From contig JAUPFV010000004.1 of the NCBI GenBank assembly GCA_036936605.1, forward strand, positions 89,864,334 to 89,928,333: a stretch of 64,000 bases of DNA, written 5' to 3'. The translations under genes and the position numbers were made by a program. Source of the DNA: Limnanthes douglasii subsp. nivea. Lineage: Eukaryota; Streptophyta; Magnoliopsida; Brassicales; Limnanthaceae. Below the pieces are notes generated by a model, which did no database searches, was not told the DNA's origin, and saw nothing but the letters and a program-made list of their open reading frames with translations. Shown piece after piece: positions 1 through 12,548 of the stretch; the stretch's first letter is position 1, and each line of letters begins with the position of its first letter.

Positions 1-67
1 GATGAACCTATAAAATAAAAATTGTCGTTGAAAAAACTGATGAACCTATAAAATAAAAATTGTCGTT
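1..67. repeat. Two-copy direct repeat, 38-bp period
   Basis: The 29-base unit beginning GATGAACCTATAAAATAAAA occurs at 1-29 and again, unchanged, at 39-67, with a 9-base spacer. It lies at the window edge, so the array may extend to the left. No function is visible. Confidence 0.9.
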
Positions 68-70
68 AAC

Positions 71-2136
71 AATTATTTTGTTTTTGTATCAAAAAATTAG
101 GATCATGAGAAACCAATTATAAACCTCCAGTTAGAAAGGAAGTGGAAATTGAAGTGTAATCATCGTTAGAACTAGTAGTACTTAATTATTTGGCACGTCC
201 CTGTTAATAACTAACTCATTGATATCATTTCGTGTAGGTGAAGCGGCTAGTCAGAACTGGTGGAAAGAAATAAGGGTTAAGGATTACGTATATCCCCTGA
301 TCAGAATCGGAAACCTAGCCTGTTCAGCGTGGCAACAAGATCCTAAACAGTTGTTTACGCGGTACAACTACCTGAAGTCAGGCTTGTGGTATGTACCAGA
401 GTTGAGGGTTGCAACAGACGGGAAGGTGACGATGGCGGATGGGATTGAAGCTAAGATGTAGTGTATCAAAGCTCTAATGGATAAAAGGTACCGTGAGAAT
501 AACAACACTGGGATTTGGCTCTCGGTGCCCCAAACAACCCGAAAGGGTAACGAAGCGGGAGATTCGTCATCTGCTCTTTGCCAACCAGGTGGCCAATGAG
601 GGACACTTGCAATTCAAGGAGGAGAGGAGTTTAATCAGGGTGACGGGAACGCCCCAGAGGTCCAAGAAGTTGCTCAAGCAATTAGGGTTCAAACAGAATG
701 GAAGGAGGAAGAGGACAAGGATTCGCCCTCACTGGTGAAACCATGGAGCAAAAAGCAAAAAGTAATAAGAGATGTTATCCCTCTCGTCGTTAGGAAGTTG
801 TATCTCATAGACAAAAATAGTTCTAGTACAAAGGTTGTGCCAGGGAAAATAGTGGGTCTCCCAACTCATCCATCACCCATACAAGGCAAAGGTGACAAGC
901 CTGAGACTGGGAAAGGTTTGATCGATCTGGTGAAAGATAACGAAGATGAGAGGGATAGGACTCAGCAGAAAAAGGCGATCGCACCAAAACTTGCTGAGAA
1001 GATGAAGCACTTTGTCAATACGTAGAACATACCCCCTTTAAAAGAAGTAGTGAAATAAACTTGTTCACTTCCACCAACGGAAAATGTAGGGAAGCCCGCA
1101 GTTGAAGACAGTGGCATTGGGACTAGTCAGCAAAGGGTGTATATGGAAGAGTTGATTTCCAAGCAAATTATCATGCCCCGCCTCTCAATGTTTATGTTAG
1201 AGCAGCTCCGACGCATTCCTGAGCTATCATATTATGACAGAATATCAATGAGTGATATCCTACAACGTGACCATTGAGGTATGGCTATGAACTTCATACT
1301 TGACTAGCAGGTGTTAACGGAAAACTAATTGTCTGATTCTTTACAGCTACATCATAACTTAGTTGTATTGGGTTACCGATGTATGTCTCCAACTGATTTG
1401 GAGGTGATGGAGAAGTGGAGACCAGAACCCATGGTGTTTGGATCGGCCAAAACGACCACTGCTAAGGTCATTTGTTTGAGACATGCATATGTGTCAGCCA
1501 AGGAGACCAAAGACAAAGCAATCGAGTTGAAGGAGAGATTGCAAACCAAGATGGAAACCTTGAATGAGGCTTTGATATACAGTGATGAGAAATGTAAAGA
1601 AGTGTTTGAAAGTCGCAAAGCACTATTGAAGCAGAATATACCCTTTTGAAAAGGAACGATGAACTCTTTGTTTAGAGGTCTAACCTTATGGATAAGAACT
1701 TGTCTCAATCCAAAAGGATGGAAGATAAAGCTAATCGATTAGCAAATATGTCTGTTGATAATACAAAGTTAAAGGACAAGGTGGAAGAGGTGTAGTCAGA
1801 GCTTGAACGAGAGAGGTAGCAATGAAAGGAGGACTTAAAGGCAGCGCTGGCAGAAAAAGAGGTACAAATGCTAAATGTTGCGATGAAGATGATAGCCAAA
1901 GAGAAAAGGGGGTTGCGGCCGAGCTAATGGCTCTAAATCTTGGGCTAAAGCTGGGCTCCTTATCATCTTTGGTCCAAAAACCTTTACCTCTTCAAGATTC
2001 TACCATTCAAGTTGTGCTGAAAGTTATAGTTGCCCCCACTATGAAGGACCATGGTACAGAAGTGGATACTGCTATAGGCAATCCAGCTCAACCAGAGCAG
2101 AGCAAGCCACCTTCTTCCCCGAACGCAAAAGTGTAG
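71..2136 (+). pseudogene. T3 antisense gene relic: last exon with coiled-coil region
   Basis: This plus-strand relic lies opposite and behind the T3 pol gene. A splice acceptor ending TTTCGTGTAG at 228-237 is followed by a reading frame (to 461) rich in Trp, with a short LW-containing stretch like the post-intron exon of the E1 and E2 antisense genes. A donor-like GTACTTAATT at 178 would give a 60-base intron; the E1 intron begins GTACTTCCCC. Further open pieces follow at 493-738, 735-1025, 1329-1649 (Lys/Glu-rich, heptad-like coiled coil) and 1822-2136 (Pro/Ser-rich end). They are separated by stops and frame changes. Homology to the E1 and E2 gene rests on position, acceptor phase and coiled-coil character rather than strong residue identity. 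The function of this protein family is unknown. Confidence 0.5.
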
Positions 2137-2289
2137 TAGTTTATTTTGTTTGGAAAACTTTATATTGCATCATGTATTTTGAGATGCATTTGGAATTGTT
2201 ATTTTGTGTACTATTTATGCAAAACAATGAAAGCTTATGCTGGCAACGGCTACATACTTTATTTTGATTAGAAGCTTGGTGGATAAAGT

Positions 2290-2640
2290 GTGGTCATGTA
2301 TTTATTACTTTGCATGACGAGTCTTACAATATCAAGCTCAGTAGGGCTCATTGCGTAGCTTAGACAAGTAATTTCGTGATAGCTGGTTCGCGGCGAGGTC
2401 ACATAGACCCTATTACGTAGTCTGCTATAGACTTGGTTTTTAACCAGTTCACTAATATACCCAGTACAAGGTATGAGGCACAGTATGGCCTTTACGTAGC
2501 CTGTAGGCGTGGGCGATTAGCCCATTTGTGTTTATAGACACTTAGTCTGGACTCTGTGTGGTCCATTGCGTAGCCATTTATGGCGTGGTCATTGACCCAT
2601 TCGCTACTTGTAAGGGTAAAAACTTGTACTAAACACATGG
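2290..2640. repeat. Diverged tandem repeats between convergent T3 genes
   Basis: A CGTAG core with similar flanks recurs near 2353, 2415, 2495 and 2568, about 60-80 bases apart, within this otherwise non-coding spacer between the end of the antisense gene (2136) and the end of pol (2680). It is best read as an old tandem array. It sits at the same place as the clear 90-bp array of E1. Confidence 0.4.
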
Positions 2641-2679
2641 TGGAGAAAGTTGTTGTTTGAGATGCCTCGTTAAAAACCT

Positions 2680-3976
2680 CATCGTGCCATCAGCGAGGGA
2701 AAAGAGCACATCAGTACAGTCGAAGTAGATTGGCGATAGAATTTAAGAAGATTCACATTCCAAGGGTTCTTGAGTGCTCTATCGTCCTGATTTGCTAATC
2801 TATACGCATCACGATGCCTTTTAGATATAGTCGTATATGGCCCTTCCGAGTTTGGTCCTAACTTGCCACCTACTCCACTGTTGGAACCTTGGAATAATTT
2901 CATTAATACCAAACCCCCACCTTAAAAGAACGAGGCTTGAGTCGAGCGTTAAAATGTCCCCTCATCAGGCTTCTGTAATGCTCTGCTAGGACGCAAGCTT
3001 GGTCCTGTCGTTATTCGAGAAGGTCCAAGCTTATTGTCATAGCTACCGGATTTTCTTATTCTTCGTTGTGTTCTATTCGATGAGTTGGCACAATGATCTT
3101 TGTTGGTATAACAACTTCGGTTCCATAAACCAGAGCGAAAAGGTCATTTTCCCTTGGCCCCTTCAAGCTTTTTTTTATTCCTTTAAGAAATATTTTGTTT
3201 GTTACCTCCAATTTTCCATTGCCATGGGGCTAATACGGGATGGATAAGTGCTAGATGATTTGTACCGTTTGCAGAAATTGGTGGGTATCGAATTTTAAAA
3301 TTGTGGATAAAATTTTCAGGCTACCATATCTGGTCAGAATCTGATTATGAATGAAGTCACATACCTCATATGCCCGTGTTCGGAATAAAGCTTTGGCCTC
3401 AACCCATTCGGATAAATAGTCCACCGTGACGATAAGAAACTGCCTCTTCCCAGTAGCCATTGGTAAAGGGCCCACCAGATCTATCTCACATTTATCGAAA
3501 GGGCATGGAACTGGAACGTTTTGCATCGGCTCGCTAGGCATATATTGTGTGTTGGCATATTCTTGACACTTATGGAATTGTTGCACGAGATTTTCCGCAT
3601 CGGCTGCTAATTCTTGCCCATAGTATCTTGCCAACAGGAATCGGCGAATTAGCATTCGATGACCACAATGAGCACCTGCATCCCTTGAATGTAGATCGGC
3701 CAAGGCAGAGTTAGCCTCTGCGCGATCAAGACATCAAATTAAGGGATGAGTCGCACTATTCCTGTAAAGTATGTTATCGAGCACAGAAAAATTTTCCGCC
3801 TTAATTGGCAGTGCTTGAGCCTCACTTTTATTGCCTAGCAGTTGTTCAGCTGTCAGGTATTGCAAATATGGCTGCCTCGAGTCATTGGTATGAACAATTG
3901 ATTGAATGGCTTCTACTGTAGGTATTAGCTTGGTCATTGGAAGATGTTGGAGTAAAATCAAGAGGTGCTCTCCCAA
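2680..3976 (-). pseudogene. T3 integrase (broken)
   Basis: The region holds a Ty3/gypsy integrase, which would insert the cDNA. The minus frame 3703-3251 carries a zinc-binding segment (AHCGHRMLIRR, later a Cys pair reduced to CQEY) and the start of the catalytic core at IDLVGPLP, which supplies the first Asp. The frame breaks before the second Asp and the Glu. The C-terminal domain reappears at 2912-2679 with GGKLGPN, GPYTI-like and NPWNV motifs. The piece at 3976-3734 is the RNase H-integrase linker. Stops and frameshifts make it non-functional. Confidence 0.8.
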
Positions 3977-4168
3977 TGCTGATGTCTTAGCTAATAGGTC
4001 TGTGACAGAATTTGTTAGTCGCGGGATTTGTTCGTACGAGACATGGGGAAAATTAGATTCATACTCCTTGAGTATAACAAGATAGTTTATGATTCCCTCC
4101 TGACTGGCGTCATAAGTGCCTACTGTCTGGTTGATTACTAATTGAGAGTCATGCTTAACTTTAATGCT

Positions 4169-4582
4169 CTATGCTCCACAAATCAATGCCAATTTCATGC
4201 CACAAAGAGCAGCTTCGTACTCTGCTGTGTTATTTGTTACCGGAAAGTTAAAACATATTTCCTGCTTAATTTCGTCGCCTTTTGGAAACCGTAGAACAAC
4301 TCCAGCTCCTCCGCTAGATGCACAGGCTGCGCCATCAACATCAACAATCCACTCGTCCGGTTTTGTTACTTCTTGTTCTTCCGTTTCGGCATGTTGCTGC
4401 CTCAAGGAGAAGAATTTGGCAAGAAAATCGGCGATCGCTCGACCCTTAATAGCTACCCGTGACTCAAAACGAATGGCATACTCATTAATCTCGATATTCC
4501 ACCTAGTGAGGCGCCCAGAGACGCGGGCTTCTGTAGTACTGCTCGCAGAGGTAAAGTCGTTCGTACAGTTATGATATGCCAT
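4169..4582 (-). pseudogene. T3 RNase H domain
   Basis: This is the domain that removes the RNA strand after reverse transcription. VDVDGAA supplies the first acidic residue and NNTAEYEAAL the second. The frame ends at LALICGA, before the third Asp. The residues that precede it (ADFLAKF) are the normal lead-in. It is out of frame with the RT end that overlaps it at 4453-4582, so a frameshift lies in the overlap. Confidence 0.8.
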
Positions 4583-5848
4583 TGGAAATATGGACGCATT
4601 CTCTTGGCGATGATAACTAAACCCAAGGCTAGCTTTTCCAGATTAAGGTATCTTGTTTTCGCATCAGTTAGCATCTTGCTTGTATAATATATTGGGATCT
4701 GTACCCTGTTTTGTTCACGAACCAAGGCTGAACTAACAGAGAACAGCGACACTGACAGATATAGGAACAGGGGTTTCTCAGTCATGGGCGCAGATAAAAT
4801 CTCTAGAGAAGTAAGATATTGTTTGAGCTCGGTCAAAGCCTTACGGCTATCCTCTGTCTAGGAAAACTTCTTGACTCCCCGTAGTACCTTAAAAAATGAT
4901 GAATCTTGTCTGATGCTCGAGAAATGAACCTGGCTAACATTGCTAGCCGTTCCGTGAGGCATTGCACCTCCTTGATATTCTTTGGAGGGTCGATTTGTAG
5001 GATCTCATTTAGTTAGACAGAATCAACCTCGATACCTCGCTGACTCACAACGTAGCCTAAGAAATTTCCCTTAGACACCCCAAAAGAGCACTTATCTTGG
5101 TTAAGCTTGAGGTTGAATTGTCGTAGTAGATCAAAACCTGTTTGTAACATCCTTAGATGTTGTGCTTCAGTTTGTGTTTTGAAAATCATGTCGTTGATGT
5201 ATGCTTCCAAATGTTGTCCCAGGTGGTCTTGGAAAATATAGTTTATCAGTCGCGGGTATGTCGACCCTTCATTCTTTAATCTGAAAGACGTGACCGTGTA
5301 GCAGTATAAACTCCTCTCAGTTTGAAAAGATGTGTGCTCATGATCGGAAGGGTGGAGTCGAATCTAATTGTATCTAGAGTAAGCGTCCATAAACGATAGG
5401 TATTCACACCCTGAAGCAGAGTTTACTAACTGATCGATACGCGGCAGAGGGAAAACATCTTTAGGACATGCTTGATTCTGATCAGCGAACTCCATGCACA
5501 TTAGCCATTGGCCACTCTTAATTTTTACCAAAACAGGGTTAGTTATCCAAACCGAGTACCGTGCATTCCGGATGTTCCCCAGACGAGTCAACTTGACCAT
5601 ATCTTCTAGTGTGTCCACCTGTTTTTCCACTAAGAAGGATCTGTGCATTTAACGTATCGGCTTGGCACAAGGTTGATAGCCAGTTCGTGACATATGATAG
5701 AAGGGCTGACCCCAGAAATATCACTTACCTCCCACGCGAAGACATCCAAATTTTTTTCCAATAAATCCATTAAAAGTACCTTAAAATCTGGAGATAACTT
5801 ACCTCTAAGTTGGAGTGTGTGACCGCCAGCTATGGGCGCTTCCACCAA
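4453..5848 (-). pseudogene. T3 reverse transcriptase (broken, catalytic box changed)
   Basis: Minus-strand pieces cover the RT from the protease linker (5848-5630) through the fingers (5648-5364, with TNPVLVK, CPKDVFPLPRIDQL and FMDAYSRYN) and the palm (5210-5013) to the connection region (4836-4453, with a VREQ...YYTSK stretch). The catalytic box reads YINDM where plant gypsy elements have YIDDM or YVDDM, so one catalytic Asp is replaced by Asn. A lesion separates 5364 from 5210. The enzyme cannot be active. Confidence 0.85.
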
Positions 5849-5879
5849 TTTGGAAATTGTGTCAATAGAGTTGTCGAGC

Positions 5880-6440
5880 TGTCGTGGATCATCAACAGGA
5901 TCCGGCGAGGTAGGATCAAATGCCTCCGGTTCAGGGACCCCCTAGTTATTTAATTGTTATCGTATCAGTTTGGATGGATCCGCCGTGATCGTATAGCAGG
6001 TTCGTGCAGTTCTTTAGCTTTCTCGTATTATACCTACTGAGCCGCCCACTGGATACTTTATCCACTACTTGAATATGCACGGTGTTGCCTCCATCCTATG
6101 CAGCCACGGTCTCCCAATGATGGCATGGTATGGGCTCGGTGCATCAAAGATTATAAACAGCATTTGTAGCTCTTATTTGGTAGCTCTGTGGACGACTTTT
6201 ACCAGCAATTCTACTTCCTTAATGCATTGTGAAGTTCTGCCCCTGTACCCGACCAAAGTATGCTATGTTGGCTAGTAAGGGGGTACATTTTGCATGTGAT
6301 CGAAACTGCTTTTGAATATTATGTTAGCGGAGCTACCTCAATGACCAGAACATGAGTCACCATAACGCCTCCAACGTCCATATGAATAGTCAACGCATTC
6401 TCATGGGGCAGACTGACACCTATGAGATTGTCGTTATTAA
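5880..6440 (-). pseudogene. T3 aspartic protease remnant
   Basis: Near 6300-6360 on the minus strand one frame reads GSSANIIF after a stop. This is the usual context of the retropepsin active site (Asp-Ser/Thr-Gly-Ser-Ser-Ala-Asn), but the Asp is not in a continuous frame. The rest of the domain is scattered over frames. Identification rests on this motif and on the position between the gag zinc finger and RT. Confidence 0.6.
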
Positions 6441-7879
6441 AGGTGAGATCGGGCACTAGATCCCTGTAACTGGGTAAGAATTGGCATCGATTTCATACAC
6501 ATCCAACTCGTTTTTGGCCCGCTTATTCGAGGCGTACCCTGGAGTGGTGTTGAATTACCCCCTGATATTATGTATAAGGTATGGTTTGCCGAGTTCGGAG
6601 ATACTGAATCAGGCCCCCGAAATTGCGAGAAGCCAATGCTGCTTATTAGTCTCTCCTCCTTCCCCATTTCCAGGTTTTTTGTTGATGGGATATCGAACCT
6701 CTTCACGGTGATCTTGATTTGATCGTTTGATAAATTGTACCAACTTCTCATTGTCGATGAGTCGTTGGATCTCTTCTATGAGTTGCCAGCACTCGTCTGT
6801 GGAATGTCTATGGTCGTTATGATAAGCACAGAAGTACCGGTTTAGACCTTTTAAACCCGAGAGCACTCATCACGCGGGGTGCCTGGTACTTTGTTCTTCC
6901 ATTTGTTCGATCATAAATTACAGAGATGGCTTCGGTCAAAGGATTGAACCGTCTGGTTGGTTGTTCGAATTGGTGAGGAAGTCAGTTATACTCCTTCTTG
7001 GGCTGCTCTTCAACCTTTTTTATTTCTGATCCTACTTTTTTGGACTCTACTCTGTGTCACTCAGGTAAACCCCCTCTTATGGCGTCACCGACTCTGATGA
7101 AAGTATCAGCTCTGGAGAGTAAGTCTCATATGTTATATATTGGGAACTTGATAAGGTCTGCATAAAGTTCTCCTTTCCGGTCGAGCCCCCGTTTCAGGGA
7201 TTCTACCGCCATGTTCTCCGAAAATCTGGTAAAGTATTCATGGCATGAACAAATCTCCTAACATAACTGTTAAGGGACTCACCTCGCATTTGATAGAGTT
7301 CCATGATCGAATCTTGCTCTCGTTTGAGCTCCTTGTTTCCAACAAACCTTTCTACGAACGTTTTCCACAATCTAGTAAAGTCGTAGATGGATCATTTCGG
7401 CAAGCTGCTAAACCAATCCATTGCATTTCCTTTGAGGGTCATAGAAAGTACCCGGTATAGCATCGTATCGTTGGGATTGAACATCATCATCATGTTACGG
7501 AACTGCTCCAGATGTCTTTCTGGGTCTCCTGTTCCATCGTAAGTCTCCATTCGAAAAGGATCTAACTTCCTCGGGAGCTGGGATTCGAGAATTTTCTCGG
7601 AGAATGGTGATTCTTTGAGTATATAACCCGACAACCTCGATCAAACTTGGTTGTAACGGAGATCTTCATCCTCTCGAGTTCGCTTGGAGGATGTTTGTTT
7701 TGCCTCCTCTCTATGACTTTTGTAATGATTCTTTTCCCCACTCTCACTTTCACCTTTATCTTTGTCGTCTCGCCTGGATGATCGTTCCGCCCTGTTGACC
7801 TTGCTTGCCTATGGATTGGATTCATGATTAACTCAGCTCGTCCCCTTGAACTTAACTGTAAGGGCGTGAATAATATCAT
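6437..7879 (-). pseudogene. T3 gag (broken)
   Basis: The frame at 7634-7392 is a Retrotrans_gag-type capsid domain (SQLPRKLDPFRMETYDGTGD, then FRNMMMMFN and MDWFSSLPK). The frame at 6866-6609 carries the zinc-finger part, CAYHNDHRHSTDECW, with Cys, His, His and Cys spaced as in Tat-type gag, followed by an EEIQRLI helix. The N-terminal part (7879-7562) is a basic, low-complexity stretch. The pieces lie in different frames. Confidence 0.8.
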
Positions 7880-8034
7880 TCATCTCGGCCATGGTGGCGT
7901 GCATGGTTTTCTCCCTTGCGTCTCGTTCAAACACCACCTTCAATTTCTCCTCTTAGTGATGTTGGATTTTTTGCTCCAGTTGTTGGACCACTGTGTGTTA
8001 CGGGAATAACAAGTTCTACCAAATTAGGTCTTAA

Positions 8035-8640
8035 AGTTTTTAGCCAGAAACAGACATAAGGCAAAAAAGGATCCTCTTATTCATCGATAGCTTCTTTCTA
8101 TTTATAATGTCGTGAGTTAGTGGGAAGTTACACTTGTTTAGACTTAATGCGCCACTAACTCACTAACATCACTTCTCTTGTAATTTTGGAACAACTACTT
8201 CAAATGTTTGACTTAAGAATCAAAATGTGTGTTATACAATATATAAGAAAACGCATTGACTGGATTACGTGTCAAACTGAGTTGGCCCATTCCTTGAGCT
8301 CGATAAACTTATTGTCTTCCCTGTTAGTGGGCGGTTACATTCGTATTTAATTCCACTTAATGCCCTCACTAATACACTTACATCACTTCCCTTATAATTT
8401 CGGACAGACTATTTAAGCGGTTTGACTTAAAACTGATAACGCTATTAAATGATGAACGAGGAACCGTTTTCTCCTCTAAACGTTTACTTTGACTCGAAAC
8501 GTATGCCAGTCTGAGCTGTTCTGGCTCGATCTGAGCTAAACAAAGTCCTCTTTGTTTGTCCTTGTTGTTTGGCTTTGAGCACAGCATGATCCGAACAGAA
8601 CTGTAGATGTCCGAGCTTTCTGGATCGTCTCCAGGTAGTC
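8035..8640 (-). promoter_or_regulatory. Probable T3 5' LTR / promoter region with internal duplication
   Basis: Just upstream of the T3 gag on the minus strand, a TATAAATA box lies at 8106-8099, as expected for the LTR promoter. Two diverged copies of a segment of about 110 bases, each starting GTTAGTGGG and ending near TTTGACTTAA, lie at about 8116-8215 and 8323-8430. No clear TG...CA ends or second LTR can be seen, so the limits are a guess. Confidence 0.35.
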
Positions 8641-9751
8641 TTTAATTGAAGTCTCCCTGTCTTCGTTCGAGGTCGGTCAGCTATGTACGAGCTCGTTCGT
8701 TATTTAATTGTTGTGTCCTTAACTTGGTGGGTCAACTCATATTTTCGTTGACTTTTCCTCCTCTGCTGCTTACTTGGCTCTTTACTTTTTTTTGTCTATT
8801 TTCGTATCTAAACTCGTTTCTTTCCTTTCTTTGTCCGTTCGGAGAATACTCCTCATCATACTCAGTCTTTAATAAAAATGTTAGAAATATATTAATAAAA
8901 AAAATACTAAAAATATAATCAGCAAACCATAAAAGAATACAAAATTAACTTTATATAATTAATAAAGATATTCTGAGTATTATAAAAAAAGCTAGGTAGT
9001 ATATAAATAGATATTTTTCAAAAATATTGAAAATAAAAATACTAAATGGATAATAATTTAATTTTTTATCTATACTTTAAATTTCGTTACACAACTAATA
9101 TAATAATAAATATATCAGGGATATATCAGGGATATGTGCATTGTGCAATATTCATTATTTTTTAACATATTCATGAAATTAGTTGATATATACTCCTTAT
9201 GGTTTGTAATATATAACGTTTAAAGTTTGAATTTTATAAGTTGTTTATTTGACAAAAGCAAAGCAAAGCGAATAGTAGGTGATGGATTGTGGACTAGACT
9301 AGTGAAGAAATGTCGGTCTATTGATGGTTTCACCAACCAAGACGAATATAATGGAGGCATGCAAAAAGACAATAGGACTTGTCTTAAATCTCGAATTGAT
9401 GGGCAGCATTGAATGTGTGACCATGTCGGCCTATGCGGAATTTGTTGAACCTTTTATTTGTATGGTCCCTCCTCATTCGAATCAAACTTTTCATGATGCC
9501 ATCTTTTAGCAATCCCCGTACTGCATTCATGTTCATGTATATGCGAATTAATTTGGAGAAATGCATATTTCTATTATATCAATTTAGTAAAACAAATCCT
9601 CAATTTTTGTGTATAGTATACCTAAGTATAAATATTTAAAAAGCTAATATTTGGTTTGAAAAGAAATTGGTTCAAAATTTGAATTTTCAATCGAGACGAA
9701 GTGTTTAGTTTGATATTTGAAATTGGTTTAAATTCAAATATAAAAATTAGA

Positions 9752-9755
<4 letters not shown>
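8641..9755. other. AT-rich sequence without recognisable gene
   Basis: Only short open frames occur. I see no protein family, no clear inverted or direct repeat apart from a short ATATCAGGG duplication at about 9113-9131, and no promoter that leads to a gene. Confidence 0.6.

Positions 9756-9824
<69 letters not shown>
9756..9824. repeat. (TA)n microsatellite
   Basis: An uninterrupted alternating AT tract of about 69 bases ends where the sequence becomes TATAAAAGTC. It would be highly length-polymorphic. An open frame of Ile/Tyr repeats through it is an artefact. Confidence 0.97.
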
Positions 9825-9828
<4 letters not shown>

Positions 9829-10550
9829 TCTAATAATAAAAATAATCGGATTAATTGTATTATATATAACTAATTATGTATTGGGTTTATAGATGAAAAG
9901 ATGTTTTTAACTTATAAATGTGATAATTTATTTGAGTTTGGACTTTACATTTGAGTCCAAATCACAATATTTAGATTTAAACTAATAATTTAGAGGCTAA
10001 ATTGATAAATTCAATTTAGTAGTTGTGGTCATCGATCACAAAACGGTATAAGTTATGGGTTTTATACAAAAATGGTTTTAGTTGTATTTACCTATAAAAG
10101 ACATGATCGAAGGTCAGATATACCATTAACCAAAAAATCAATCGTCGGTTTGTTGAGAGGAAGACTAGTAGTTGTTTTATAGGAAGATAATCTTCAAAAA
10201 CTCAAAACACAATTCAAATGCAGTAGAATCTGAAGTAAAGATTCAAGTAAGATTATCGATAATAGCAAGAAAATGTAAGTCTATAATTTATTATATGTAT
10301 ACAGTACATAATCATATTGACGGTTCAATAACTTTTTATATGTTTGATAAACTAATTTGATTCGATCCTCTTAGTTCTATCACAAAGTGGTTGAGGTATG
10401 AGCTAAATTTTGAATACGGAACTAATGTCAAGCTGGAACAAAGTGACCCACAACTAAATCTAAAAGTGAGATTCGATTTCACCGGCTTTGTGAAATGTAT
10501 TTAAATAGATCCTAATTAATTTGATTTATAAAAAAATAAACTAATTATAA
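9825..10550. other. AT-rich sequence without recognisable gene
   Basis: Short frames only. No motif that I recognise. Confidence 0.6.
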
Positions 10551-11141
10551 TAAAATAATTGGATTTTTTTGTTTTTGTTTTGGTCGGTGTTTCGATTTTG
10601 ATATTTTTGGACATAAATAGTTGCATATATTAAAAATCTATATAATCGACGATATAGATTTTGTTTTTTATTAAAAATAAATATTAATATAAAAATATAA
10701 AATAATATTTAGGGTATTTTCTATTATTCATTTATTATTATATATATAATAACATATTAGTAGAGAGTCGAATATTTTTAAATTAAATAATTAAATTATA
10801 AAAATTTATATAGCAATAATTTAGTTAATCTAATTTAGTTAATCTAATAAGTAATTATGATTTTTTTTAATATTAATTTTATAATTCAAAAATTATATTC
10901 ATAAATATTTATATTATAAACAAAATTTTAAAATTATTTAAAACTCAATTTGTATATGAAAAGTTTTAATTTTTTTAAATTTGTTGCTTGCTTGGTTTCA
11001 GTTTTTTATAGACTAAAACTGAAACCATGTTTTTAAAAATCAAAATTGAATCGACTTTTACTAAAAACCAACCGAACTGACAATATTCAGTTTGGTTTAG
11101 TCGGCCGGTTTGGGTTTTCTTTTGTTGTGCTCACCCCTAGT
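10551..11141. mobile_element. hAT-like DNA transposon remnant (right end)
   Basis: The segment ends GTGCTCACCCCTAG at 11128-11141, the reverse complement of CTAGGGGTGAGCAC, a terminal form common in plant hAT elements. It is preceded by GGCCGGTTTGGGTTT and other GGTTTNGT-type subterminal motifs. A GGTCGGTGTTTCG stretch near 10580 could be the other subterminal part, but I cannot find a matching left terminus or an 8-bp duplication. No transposase is encoded. It is probably a truncated non-autonomous copy. Confidence 0.45.
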
Positions 11142-11189
11142 TCAGTAAAATAGTTAAAGACCGAAGACTTGAGTCAACAAAAAACTTAA

Positions 11190-11580
11190 GAGTTGTTATT
11201 GCTGACTTTATATGTGATATGATGATCAACCGAACACTTAAGTGCAGAGACGTTTTTTGGAACCTAAAGATGAACATTATCGTAGACAAGTATTATGTTA
11301 GCGCTGAAATTCCAAAGGCATAATCATTACCTGATGAGTCTAGGTGCATAAGCATGTTTATGAAAACTTTTAAATATACCTAAGAGTTTCTAAAAGAAAT
11401 GGATTCACTAATATGTTGAAGACTCCAAATTTTATGAATTAATCTCAATCGTTAATCAACTAACCTTTGGTCTGAAGCATGCTTACAGATGGAGCGGGAT
11501 AATACACTAGTAAAGCTTCAAGTGTGAGAATAGTCGTACCACTACCCGATGTAGTGTAAGTTGTACGTATTTCACAGCTC
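11190..11580 (+). pseudogene. Possible gypsy RNase H relic
   Basis: A plus-strand frame reads VIADFICD near 11198, like the ADFI lead-in to gypsy RNase H. About 290 bases on, another reads TDGAG followed by a Gly/Val-rich strand-like stretch, like the VDGSS...GVV start of the domain. Stops interrupt both. The match is short and could be chance. Confidence 0.3.
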
Positions 11581-12540
11581 CGACGTCATTTACGTTTGGT
11601 TTTTTAAAGGAACGAGCTATAAGTTTCTATCATGATTTTGAGAGTTCAACTCATCCATCTTTGGTTCTATATATAGTAGAGAAGATATATGAGATCGTGG
11701 TTGATAACAAAAATTGCTAGAGAGAGAAAATATTTGCATGTCTAGTTTTAGAGAACAAGTAAAATAGAAGATAAAACACTCATATCCATAATGTATTTTG
11801 TAAAGTTAGTACATTTTGTAACGTAAGAATAGTTGTTTCATTATATTATGTTTTAAAGGAGTTTTTTTGTAACATTTTTTTAATATCTTGTCTCCTATTA
11901 GTATAGGTAAATATAAATCATAATCCAAATAATATTAAAAAATTGTGTATTTGGATTTTTATTATTAAACTAATCTAAAATTTTGAAAAACTAGAATCGT
12001 GGTAGTTTTTTTTATTCTAGGTCATCGATTATGGTTGTCTTTAAACTAAATTTCGACATAACTTAGTTAAATCGTTGCCAAATAAAACAAAATTTTAACC
12101 TAAATTCTGGTATCTTTAATTACAGTTTGTCAAACTTAATACTTCGTTGATATAGAATATCTTACTAATAGATCATGGGTGTGAGGCTCTAATCAAATTT
12201 AAACTTCAAGTATAATAATAATAATAATAATATTTTAATAACAAAATTAAGTTTCTTTTTTTAATTGAGAAGAAAGAGAACAATTTTCGAGCCAGTATAA
12301 AAACAGTTCTATGCATAAATTTGTAAAACTAAATTAAGCTTTGTGTATATAATTTTATGTTGGAGTAGACCTTTTATATATTTGGCTTACTTCTGGTCAT
12401 AGTTAAAAATATTTATTGATATAAAATTATATTCATTCAAAATAATAGCACTTGGAATGGATCCTTTTAGAATTTTGAAAATAAAGAGGGCTCCGAAAAT
12501 GGTTCAAGAACTGGTTTAATCTCCAGCATTCTGATCAACA
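11581..12540. other. Non-coding sequence with an isolated TATA box and (AAT)n
   Basis: TCTATATATAGTAGAG near 11670 looks like a plant core promoter but leads into no reading frame; it may be an LTR relic. A short (AAT)n tract lies at about 12211-12231. Nothing else is recognised. Confidence 0.5.
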
Positions 12541-12548
12541 TAGCACCA

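Larger units (their letters stand above)
1..8640 (-). mobile_element. T3: decayed Tat-type Ty3/gypsy LTR retrotransposon (pol on minus strand)
   Basis: Reading the minus strand from about 7880 down to 2680 gives gag, protease, RT, RNase H and integrase in Ty3/gypsy order, with many stops and frameshifts. Beyond the integrase end, on the plus strand, lies an antisense gene relic (71-2136), the arrangement of the Tat lineage. The element's 3' LTR would be left of base 1, and a probable 5' LTR lies at about 8035-8640. The decay is much heavier than in E1, so this is an old copy. Boundaries are approximate. Confidence 0.75.

Noticed and set aside
9701..9892. Open frame of Ile-Tyr repeats
   Set aside because: It is a translation of the (TA)n microsatellite.
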